A stretch of 10,943 nt of DNA. Source: an uncultured Collinsella sp. (lineage in GTDB: Bacteria > Actinomycetota > Coriobacteriia > Coriobacteriales > Coriobacteriaceae). The stretch covers positions 1 to 10,943 of the forward strand of contig UQTN01000069.1 in assembly GCA_900543945.1 (NCBI GenBank). The letters run 5' to 3'. Positions 5,975 to 10,943 of the stretch are shown one piece after another (within the stretch, counting starts at the first letter, position 1; every line of letters begins with the position of its first letter). The translations under genes and the position numbers were made by a program. Below the pieces are notes generated by a model. The model was not told the origin of the DNA. It was given only the letters and a program-made list of their open reading frames with translations, and ran no database searches.

Positions 5975-6822
5975 TGGCTATCCAGAACACCGACCTCAAA
6001 GAGGCCAAGAAGGACGCGATTATGACTCCCGATATGTATCGGAGCATGTTCCTTCGCCAGTTTACGAGCCAGTGCTCGCAGTCGTACGACAAGATGATGG
6101 CAATGGGCTTCATGTACACCATTCAGAAGCCCCTGCGAAAGATCTATCCCAACGACGACGATTACTATGCGGCGCTCGATCGCCATACCGAGTTCTTTAA
6201 CATCACGCCTCATGTGCTTCCGTTTGTAGCCGGCCTAACGGTTTCGATGGAAGAGCAGGCGGCTGCCGATAAGAACTTCGACACGTCCTCGATTAACGCC
6301 ATGAAGGTCGGCCTTATGGGACCGCTTTCCGGCATCGGCGATTCGTTCTACTGGGGTACGTTCCGCGTGGTTGCCGCCGGCATTGGTATTGGCATCGCTT
6401 CGACGGGCAACCCGCTCGGCCCCATCGTGTACGCGCTCATCTACTCCGTGATTAACTTTGCAACGCGTATCGTCGCCGCCCATCTGGGTTACGACTTGGG
6501 AACCAAGTTTTTGCAGCAGTCCGAAGAGAGCAACCTTATGTCTCGCATGACGCATGCTGCCGGTGTTCTCGGAATGACCGTTATCGGCGCCATGATTGCG
6601 GCACAGGTCTCGCTGTCCACGGCTTTGACCTTTGACGTGGGTGGTTCGGAGATTGTCCTGCAGGATCTGTTCGATTCGATCTTCCCCGGTCTGCTGCCCT
6701 TGCTGGCAACGTTCGCTTGCGTTGCCCTCTATAAAAAGGGCGTCAAGACCATTTGGATCATCTTGGGCATCTTCGCAATCTGCATCATCGGAACGGGCTT
6801 GGGAGTGTTCGCGGCGGCGTAA
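5974..6822 (+). CDS. PTS system, mannose/fructose/sorbose family, EIID component
   Basis: This 282-residue protein is the second membrane subunit of the permease. The soluble N-terminal part (residues ~1-105) has QFTSQCSQSYDKMMAMGFMY and a YPNDDDYYAALDRHTEFFNITPH segment typical of EIID. The family hallmark MGPLSGIGDSFYWGT lies at about residues 114-128. Membrane segments follow, with the last helix IWIILGIFAICIIGTGLGVF at the C-terminus. The start overlaps the EIIC stop by one base, and AGGAGG lies 7 nt upstream. It is the last gene of the PTS-deglycase locus, and a strong terminator follows after about 50 nt. With EIIA, EIIB and EIIC the transporter is complete. Confidence 0.94.
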   Translation: MAIQNTDLKEAKKDAIMTPDMYRSMFLRQFTSQCSQSYDKMMAMGFMYTIQKPLRKIYPNDDDYYAALDRHTEFFNITPHVLPFVAGLTVSMEEQAAADKNFDTSSINAMKVGLMGPLSGIGDSFYWGTFRVVAAGIGIGIASTGNPLGPIVYALIYSVINFATRIVAAHLGYDLGTKFLQQSEESNLMSRMTHAAGVLGMTVIGAMIAAQVSLSTALTFDVGGSEIVLQDLFDSIFPGLLPLLATFACVALYKKGVKTIWIILGIFAICIIGTGLGVFAAA

Positions 6823-6869
6823 TGTTGACTGCAATGCTCGCGCGTTGGATAACTAACTGACCGTTTGAA

Positions 6870-6903
6870 AACGGGGCTCGGCGTAAGGCCGGCCCCGTTT
6901 TTT
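6870..6903 (+). terminator. Rho-independent terminator after EIID
   Basis: AACGGGGC pairs perfectly with GCCCCGTT, and inside it CGGC pairs with GCCG with a single bulged T and a 5-nt loop. It runs into TTTTTT. It ends the PTS-deglycase transcription unit. Confidence 0.93.
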
Positions 6904-6910
6904 ATTTGAG

Positions 6911-6942
6911 GGATTTTCCGACCGTCCAAAAAATCACACTCG
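6911..6942. repeat. Internally deleted, diverged copy of the palindromic repeat
   Basis: GGATTTTCCG (9 of 10 matches to the left arm) is followed directly by ACCGTCCAA...CACTCGT, which matches the right arm of copy 2 at 19 of 23 positions. The central ~25 bases of the full element are missing. The order of parts is right, so this is more likely a decayed copy than chance, but the match is short. Confidence 0.5.
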
Positions 6943-6952
6943 TCCATCACTC

Positions 6953-7030
6953 ACGCATCCCTCATCTCTCATTCGTCACTAATACGAGAGATAACAGAAA
7001 GACGAGAGATAAATATGAGAGATAACTGAG
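6953..7030. repeat. GAGAGAY-family repeat block, copy A
   Basis: ATCTCTC (6964-6970) and GAGAGAT (6986-6992) form a perfect dyad. The 45 nt at 6986-7030 contain GAGAGAY-type units at 6986, 6997 (GAAAGAC), 7004 and 7017. They match 7151-7195 at 42 of 45 positions with identical spacing. Confidence 0.75.
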
Positions 7031-7117
7031 CAGCAAAGAGACGAGCAATCATGGTATTGTCTCAATATCGATTGTTCTACCAGCAGAAACATGTTTAAAT
7101 GAAACAGATGGCAGACA

Positions 7118-7195
7118 TCTCATCTTTCACCTCTCACTTATCTCTAACATGAGAGATAACAGAGAGACGAGAGATAATTATGAGAGACAACTGAG
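7118..7195. repeat. GAGAGAY-family repeat block, copy B
   Basis: TTATCTCT (7139-7146) and AGAGATAA (7152-7159... read as AGAGATAA inside GAGAGATAAC) form a near-perfect dyad with a short loop. GAGAGAY units recur at 7151, 7162, 7169, 7182 and 7193. The block ends about 60 nt before the AlbA_2-type gene and directly precedes the leader ORF's ribosome binding site. It is a natural place for a multi-site operator; which protein binds is unknown. Confidence 0.75.
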
Positions 7196-7214
7196 AGACG
7201 AAGGAAGTCTATCC

Positions 7215-7256
7215 ATGGCATTCTCCGCAAGGTCGAGCGAAAGGACGTGCAGATGA
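7215..7256 (+). CDS. Possible 13-residue leader ORF overlapping the regulator start
   Basis: The frame reads MAFSARSSERTCR. It has a good ribosome binding site, AAGGAAG at 7201-7207, 7 nt before its ATG. Its TGA overlaps the ATG of the downstream gene as ATGA, the usual geometry of translational coupling. I see no attenuator hairpin inside it. It may couple ribosome delivery to the main gene, or be chance in a region with many ATGs. Confidence 0.35.
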   Translation: MAFSARSSERTCR

Positions 7257-8728
7257 ACGAAAACGAGCTGGCCGGTTTGCTCGAGTCTTTAAAGCGCATG
7301 GGTTCGGATGACCTTAACGTCGAAGTAAAAGAGAGCGCCACGACGCTTTCCCGCGACGTATGGGAAACGGTCAGCGCTTTCGCAAACACCGCCGGCGGCA
7401 TCATCGTACTCGGAGTGAGCGAGCGTGCGGGTTTTGTCCCAGTTGCAAACTTTGAGACCGAGAAAGTGCTCAACCAATTCGTGGCGGGCATGGGCGATGC
7501 CGGCGGTCGTGGAAAGCTGGCCAATCCGCCCAAATACACCATTGAGCGCGTGGAGCTTCGGGGTACCGTTGTTCTCGTCATCACAATCGAGGAGCTCGAC
7601 CCGTCGAGCAAGCCTTGCTATGTAATAGAACGGGGCGCCCAGGGCGGCAGCTACAAGCGCATCGATGACAAAGACGTGCCGCTTTCGTCAACCGAGGTTT
7701 TGGCGCTGTCGTCATACGAACGGACGAGTCCTAGCGATCGCGATACGGTGCCCGGCACGAGTGTGGGCGATCTCGACGAGTCGCTGGTCGACCGCACGAT
7801 AGAGCGTGCCTATTCGTTGACGCCTCGAGCGATGCACGGTGCGACGGACAGGAAGACAAAGATGGAGCGTCTGAATTTCCTCGACCCCCAGGGCAATGTT
7901 ACCAAGGCTGGCCTCCTTGCCGCGGGCGTTTACCCTCAGCAGTTCTATCCCAAGCTCTTCATTGATGTAGCTGTCCATGCGGGAACTCAAAAGGGCGCTG
8001 CGGGACCGCTAAGGTTTATGGACCGCACAGTCTGCGAGGGCACCTTGGGCGAGATGATTTCGGATGCTGTCGCGGCTGTCGCCAAAAACCTGCGTCGCAC
8101 CTCGACCGTTCAAGGCGTCTCGCGTATCGACTCGCTGGAGATTCCCGAGGAAGTCTTGCGTGAGGCGATTGCCAACGCCGTAATCCACCGAGAATACAGA
8201 GATCGGTTCTGTGGACAGTCGATCGCTGTTGACGTCTTTGATGACCGTATCGAGGTGACGAACCCTGGCGGTCTTTATGGCGGAAAAACTCGCGAGAATC
8301 TGTTTGACGGTAGTTCTCGGTGCCGCAACGCGACGCTCGTGAAGCTCATGTCGCTTGTCCCATTGCCCGACGGTGCGGGCTCTCCTGCCGAGGGCAACGG
8401 ATCGGGCATCCCGATGATGGTCGATGCCATGCGTGCGCACGGTCTGGCCGAGCCCCTGTTTTGCCCTGGTTTTGACCGGTTTAAGGTTGTCCTCTATCGC
8501 TCCAAGGTTGAGCAGGTCGATCATGGTGGGGACCTGATCATGGCGGCCCTCAAGCGCTATGACGAGTTGGGAACGCGCGAGCTGGCAGGGCACACGGGGC
8601 TTACCATCTCTCAAGTTAGGACGCGCGTTAATGCGCTTATTGCTCAGGGCGAGATTGAGCCTACGGCAGCGGCGACGAGCCGCAATCGCAAGTATCGACT
8701 AACGGAGCGTGCAGGGCAGATGCGCTAG
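7253..8728 (+). CDS. AlbA_2 (Schlafen-type) and GHKL-ATPase-like transcriptional regulator with C-terminal winged helix (COG2865 type)
   Basis: This 491-residue protein has three parts. Residues ~20-145 are an AlbA_2/Schlafen nucleic-acid-binding domain (EVKESATTLSRDVWETVSAF, then FANTAGGIIVLGV at 43-55). Residues ~295-415 resemble an HATPase_c_4 module: N-box EAIANAVIHREY (304-315), IEVTNPGGLYGG (333-344) and a glycine-rich EGNGSGIP (380-387). Residues ~425-485 are a winged helix, with ALKRYDELGTRELAGHTG and ISQVRTRVNALIAQGEI. The start is the ATG at 7253, 7 nt after AAAGGA; the upstream GTG at 7247 leaves only 1 nt. Proteins of this layout are annotated as predicted regulators or ATP-binding proteins; their biology is largely unknown. 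The gene stands alone, behind a dense repeat array that may be its own operator. Confidence 0.9.
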   Translation: MNENELAGLLESLKRMGSDDLNVEVKESATTLSRDVWETVSAFANTAGGIIVLGVSERAGFVPVANFETEKVLNQFVAGMGDAGGRGKLANPPKYTIERVELRGTVVLVITIEELDPSSKPCYVIERGAQGGSYKRIDDKDVPLSSTEVLALSSYERTSPSDRDTVPGTSVGDLDESLVDRTIERAYSLTPRAMHGATDRKTKMERLNFLDPQGNVTKAGLLAAGVYPQQFYPKLFIDVAVHAGTQKGAAGPLRFMDRTVCEGTLGEMISDAVAAVAKNLRRTSTVQGVSRIDSLEIPEEVLREAIANAVIHREYRDRFCGQSIAVDVFDDRIEVTNPGGLYGGKTRENLFDGSSRCRNATLVKLMSLVPLPDGAGSPAEGNGSGIPMMVDAMRAHGLAEPLFCPGFDRFKVVLYRSKVEQVDHGGDLIMAALKRYDELGTRELAGHTGLTISQVRTRVNALIAQGEIEPTAAATSRNRKYRLTERAGQMR

Positions 8729-8762
8729 CGAATATCGATGGCCGTAGTTGCGCCCGCCGCAT

Positions 8763-8802
8763 GAGTGTGGATTTTCGGACACACGAGCGTGGAAATTCGG
8801 AC
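8763..8802. repeat. Two tandem left-arm half-copies of the palindromic repeat
   Basis: GAGTGTGGATTTTCGGAC (8763-8780) and GAGCGTGGAAATTCGGAC (8785-8802) each match the left arm of the full element (GAGCGTGGATTTTCGGAC) with one or two changes. A third left arm begins the full copy at 8814. No matching right arms accompany the first two. Confidence 0.75.
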
Positions 8803-8813
8803 GCCCGCCAAAT

Positions 8814-8878
8814 GACAGTGGATTTTCGGACGAAATCGGCTGCCAAAAGCCCAAAAACCGTCCAATAATCCACGCTCG
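8814..8878. repeat. Palindromic interspersed repeat, full copy 2
   Basis: The left arm GACAGTGGATTTTCGGACG and right arm CGTCCAATAATCCACGCTCG flank the same 26-nt centre as copy 1. Bases 8819-8878 match 1751-1810 at 58 of 60. The only mismatches are two adjacent bases in the right arm. The outer end of the left arm differs from copy 1, so the conserved unit starts at the TGGATTTT core here. Confidence 0.8.
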
Positions 8879-8884
8879 TACGGT

Positions 8885-8903
8885 GCCAGCCGTGCCGGCT
8901 GGC
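8885..8903. other. GC-rich perfect hairpin
   Basis: GCCAGCC-GTGCC-GGCTGGC is a perfect 7-bp stem with a 5-nt loop, directly after the palindromic repeat. There is no U-run on either strand. Function is unknown. Confidence 0.4.
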
Positions 8904-8944
8904 CCTGCCGCCGCCCCTCATCCCGCCATTTCGCGCGCTGCACA

Positions 8945-8972
8945 TCGAAACCCACAGCAAAGCAGTTACAAT
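8945..8972 (+). promoter_or_regulatory. Promoter candidate for the PilZ operon
   Basis: TACAAT (8967-8972) is a good -10, with TCGAAA (8945-8950; 4 of 6 matches to TTGACA) 16 bp upstream. It would give a leader of about 50 nt before the ATG at 9031. Confidence 0.4.
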
Positions 8973-9030
8973 AGCCCAATGTGCATCGCGCACGACGATG
9001 ATATCGGCGCCCGCGACTGGGGGAGACAAC

Positions 9031-9696
9031 ATGGCAGAGCAACAGATAACGCCGGGGACCAAGCTTCAGGTGGCATTCGACGTGCCCATGGGCCAAAAAA
9101 CCGACTTCAACATGCTCGCCACGTACAAAGAGAACCTGGACGACGCGTACTTTCTTATGAGCGCGCCCATGCTCGCCGGCAAGCCGCTGCTCATGGACGA
9201 AAACCAAAAGCTGCTGCTGCAATACAAAGTGGGCGAGGAGACGTTCGTGCTCGCCGGCTACCCCGAGTCGGTCGAGAAAAAAGGCATCCGCACCTACTGG
9301 AAAATGCGCAAAGTCGCCGAGCAGCGCACCTTCGTCAAGCGCCGCGACGAGCGTTTTAAGGTCGCCATGCGCCTGACCTACCAGCGCGACAACGCGCCGA
9401 CCACCGAGCCCGAGGACGCCATGACCATCGACGTCTCGGCCGGCGGCCTGGCCGTCTACCTCAACGATTATCCCGACGTGGGCGAGGCCCTGTCCGTGCA
9501 AATGCCCACGATCCGCCTGCAGGGCGAGCGCCACGAGCTGCCCGAGCAGCTGGGCATCGTGTGCTGGGTGCGCCGCGCGCCCAAGGGCAGCCTGTACCGC
9601 AATGTCTGCGGCCTGCAGTTCCGCTACGCCGACGACATGGAGCGCGAGCTCGTCAAAGAATACGTCGGCTACATTCGCACCAAATATAAGATCTGA
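9031..9696 (+). CDS. PilZ-domain c-di-GMP-binding protein, YcgR-like
   Basis: This is a 221-residue soluble protein. Residues ~1-95 look like a YcgR-type N-terminal beta domain (TKLQVAFDVP, ETFVLAGYPESV). Residues ~100-215 form a PilZ domain with both c-di-GMP-binding motifs intact: RxxxR in KRRDERFKV (R104, R108) and DxSxxG in DVSAGG (D134, S136, G139). PilZ proteins bind cyclic di-GMP and pass the signal on by protein contact; YcgR of enterobacteria acts on the flagellar motor. No flagellar gene is in view. The start at 9031 is preceded by GGGAG with 5-nt spacing; a longer frame from 8998 has no such site. The next gene starts 5 nt after its stop, so the two are probably co-translated. Its output partner is unknown, with the neighbouring membrane protein the obvious candidate. 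Confidence 0.88.
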   Translation: MAEQQITPGTKLQVAFDVPMGQKTDFNMLATYKENLDDAYFLMSAPMLAGKPLLMDENQKLLLQYKVGEETFVLAGYPESVEKKGIRTYWKMRKVAEQRTFVKRRDERFKVAMRLTYQRDNAPTTEPEDAMTIDVSAGGLAVYLNDYPDVGEALSVQMPTIRLQGERHELPEQLGIVCWVRRAPKGSLYRNVCGLQFRYADDMERELVKEYVGYIRTKYKI

Positions 9697-9701
9697 TCGC
9701 C

Positions 9702-10907
9702 ATGGCTCTGTTCAAGCGTAACGACAACAAGAATCAAGCTGCCGAGGATTTGGCCGAGGATTTGGCGCAGGACCAAGCTGAGGGCGTGGCCGATAATTTG
9801 GCCGAGGACCAAGCCGAACCCCAGACCGAGGACATGTCGGCAGACGCGCCCGGCGCCAATGCCGAGGATGCCCCCGGCGAGGACTCCGCGCCCGAGCAGG
9901 TCCCCGCCTCCCGCAAGCGCTTCGGCAAGCCCAAGCCCAAACGCAACCGCAAACCCAAGCGCGATCTGCGCGGCGTGGTGCGCATCGAGGAGCTGGAGCA
10001 GGCGCTGGCCGACCAGGACTTCGACGACATCGACCCCGACGCGGTCGTGTCCATGTACATGCCCAAGCGCCGCATGGAGCGCATCGGCGCGGCGCTGCTG
10101 CGCATGGACAAGCTGCAAAAGGCCCTCGTGGTGCTGGCGCTTGCCTTTGGCGTGCTGTTCGCCCTGTCGTTTATGCAGGAAAACATGGGCAACTTCACCA
10201 TCAACCTCAACCGCCTGGAGCTGTTCCGCCGCGGCGTGGCCATCGCCGACAACGGCGACTTTAACAACGCCACTGCGCGTCTGGCGGCCGACGCCGTGGA
10301 CAACGGCACCAATATCGCCGCCGACGACCTGCCCGACAACCTGGATAGCGTCGACGGCAGCCACAACGGCAAGAACTATGTGGCGTACACCTTCTATATC
10401 CGCAACGCCGGCAAGACCGATCTGGGCTACAGCGCCAAACTCAAGGTGGTCAGCGCCAGCAAAGGCGTGGAGAAGGCGGCGCGCGTGCGCGTGTATCGCA
10501 ATGGCGAGCCTACGACCTATGCGGCGACTGCGGCCGATGGCAACCCCGAGCCCAACACCGAGCCGTTTGCGTCCAAAGGCGTGGTGACGACCATTAGCCA
10601 CGCGAACTTCCGCGTAGGCGATGTGGACAAGTACACCGTGGTCATTTGGCTGGACGGCGACGATCCGGAGTGCGTGGACAAGATCATCGGCGGCGCGGTG
10701 GAGTTTGGCTTTGACTTTGATTCGTCCGAGACCGACGACTCGAGCCTGTTCATTAAGTTCGTGCAGGATATTGCCGACACCCTGACCGGCAACGACCCCA
10801 TTAGCGCGAGCGGCAACGAGGCGCCCGATTACTACAAGGAGCACAACGTGACGTGGAGTAACCGCCGCAACCAAAAAAACTCGCCCGTGAAGGACGGAGA
10901 CAAATAG
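9702..10907 (+). CDS. Single-pass membrane protein with acidic repeat N-terminus and conserved extracytoplasmic domain, function unknown
   Basis: I do not recognise a named family with confidence. The 401 residues divide as follows: tetrapeptide repeats of the AEDL/AEDQ kind (14-41), further acidic linker to ~70, a very basic patch (71-90, RKRFGKPKPKRNRKPKR), a short helical part, one membrane helix (ALVVLALAFGVLFALSFM, 141-158), then about 240 residues predicted outside the cell by the positive-inside rule. The outer part has patterns I recall from uncharacterised Gram-positive membrane proteins: GKNYVAYTFYIRNAGKTDLGYS, VRVYRNGE and KYTVVIWLDGDDPECVDKIIGG, suggesting a beta-sandwich. There is no signal peptidase site. 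No clear ribosome binding site precedes the ATG, which lies 5 nt after the PilZ gene stop, so translation is probably coupled. Confidence 0.82.
   Translation: MALFKRNDNKNQAAEDLAEDLAQDQAEGVADNLAEDQAEPQTEDMSADAPGANAEDAPGEDSAPEQVPASRKRFGKPKPKRNRKPKRDLRGVVRIEELEQALADQDFDDIDPDAVVSMYMPKRRMERIGAALLRMDKLQKALVVLALAFGVLFALSFMQENMGNFTINLNRLELFRRGVAIADNGDFNNATARLAADAVDNGTNIAADDLPDNLDSVDGSHNGKNYVAYTFYIRNAGKTDLGYSAKLKVVSASKGVEKAARVRVYRNGEPTTYAATAADGNPEPNTEPFASKGVVTTISHANFRVGDVDKYTVVIWLDGDDPECVDKIIGGAVEFGFDFDSSETDDSSLFIKFVQDIADTLTGNDPISASGNEAPDYYKEHNVTWSNRRNQKNSPVKDGDK
9741..9824 (+). repeat. In-frame 12-nt tandem repeats coding for AEDL-type tetrapeptides
   Basis: Seven 12-nt units encode AEDL AEDL AQDQ AEGV ADNL AEDQ AEPQ. 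The first two units are identical at DNA level (GCCGAGGATTTG twice). The units keep reading frame, so gain or loss changes only the length of the cytoplasmic acidic tail. Confidence 0.7.
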
Positions 10908-10923
10908 AGCGAACAAGCGCCGG

Positions 10924-10943
10924 GCCGGGATTGATATTCCGGC
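10924..10943 (+). terminator. Likely terminator hairpin cut by the window edge
   Basis: GCCGGGAT-TGAT-ATTCCGGC forms an 8-bp stem (one G-U) starting 17 nt after the membrane protein stop. Upstream bases (CGCCGG at 10918-10923) could lengthen the stem beyond the edge. The U-run cannot be seen, so this is a partial call. Confidence 0.55.

Larger units (their letters stand above)
6823..7252. other. Repeat-rich intergenic and control region upstream of the AlbA_2-type regulator gene
   Basis: Apart from a leader ORF (7215-7256), this region holds the EIID terminator, a truncated palindromic repeat (6911-6942) and two blocks of GAGAGAY repeats. No gene of ordinary size is supported. A weak promoter candidate (TTGTTC 7073-7078, TTAAAT 7095-7100, 16-bp spacer) lies between the two repeat blocks. 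Confidence 0.6.
8729..9030. other. Intergenic region with palindromic-repeat cluster
   Basis: This 302-nt region contains tandem half-copies and one full copy of the palindromic repeat (8763-8878), a GC-rich hairpin (8885-8903) and a promoter candidate for the PilZ gene. No gene is supported. No U-rich terminator for the upstream gene is obvious; the repeat hairpin may serve as one. Confidence 0.65.

Noticed and set aside
7051..7098. 15-codon frame MVLSQYRLFYQQKHV after repeat block A
   Set aside because: Its position mirrors the leader ORF after block B, but the ribosome binding site is weak and no gene follows it; probably part of the duplicated non-coding module.
8763..8878. Possible CRISPR array
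   Set aside because: Repeat spacing is irregular (22 and 29 nt), the repeats are half-copies of a palindromic element also found elsewhere in the window, and no cas gene is present.
8661..9062. 133-codon minus-strand frame across the repeat cluster
   Set aside because: It runs through palindromic repeats and over the PilZ gene start, and has no recognisable motif.
9669..10916. 415-codon open frame on the minus strand, opposite the membrane protein gene
   Set aside because: It is a GC-bias shadow: the product is A/V/G/H-rich repeats with no motif, and the plus-strand gene has a coherent domain layout.

Overview
The window looks like chromosome of a high-GC, low-motility gut actinobacterium of the Coriobacteriia, most like Collinsella. 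This rests on the strongly G/C-ending codons, the Collinsella-like protein sequences and the mannose-family PTS; it is recalled family resemblance, not a database result. No rRNA, tRNA, CRISPR array, integrase or transposase gene is visible.

Layout. (1) Positions 1-1655, minus strand: the N-terminal ~552 codons of an M16C zinc metallopeptidase of the presequence-protease type, cut by the window edge. (2) 1656-2085: divergent intergenic region with a protease promoter, a full copy of a palindromic repeat, a long hairpin and two dyads that look like GntR operators. (3) 2086-6822, plus strand: gntR-UTRA regulator, PTS EIIA, PTS EIIB, SIS-domain sugar-phosphate deglycase, PTS EIIC, PTS EIID, ending in a strong terminator. 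(4) 6823-7252: a repeat-rich control region with two 42/45-identical copies of a GAGAGAY repeat block. (5) 7253-8728: an AlbA_2/Schlafen-type, GHKL-ATPase-like, winged-helix regulator (COG2865 type), apparently preceded by a 13-codon leader ORF. (6) 8729-9030: a second full palindromic repeat copy with extra tandem half-copies. (7) 9031-10907: a PilZ (c-di-GMP receptor, YcgR-like) gene and a single-pass membrane protein gene, 5 nt apart, ending at the window edge in what looks like a terminator hairpin.

How the genes work together. Block 3 reads as a self-contained catabolic unit. The PTS imports and phosphorylates a substrate on a sugar hydroxyl. The SIS enzyme keeps the Glu/His pair of fructosamine-6-phosphate deglycases (E227/H243) and should cleave it into hexose 6-phosphate and a free amine or amino acid. 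The GntR-UTRA protein probably senses a phosphorylated intermediate. The best guess for the substrate is an Amadori product such as fructoselysine or glucoselysine. The deglycase is punctuated separately: a terminator and its own promoter lie before it, a 13-bp perfect hairpin lies after it, and its codon use is much more biased than that of the PTS genes.

The least explained content is intergenic. A ~65-bp palindromic element occurs as two nearly identical full copies, one internally deleted copy and tandem half-copies. A second repeat family rich in GAGAGAY dyads follows the palindrome on both sides of the sugar locus and is amplified just upstream of the COG2865-type regulator, which makes it a candidate binding site for that protein.
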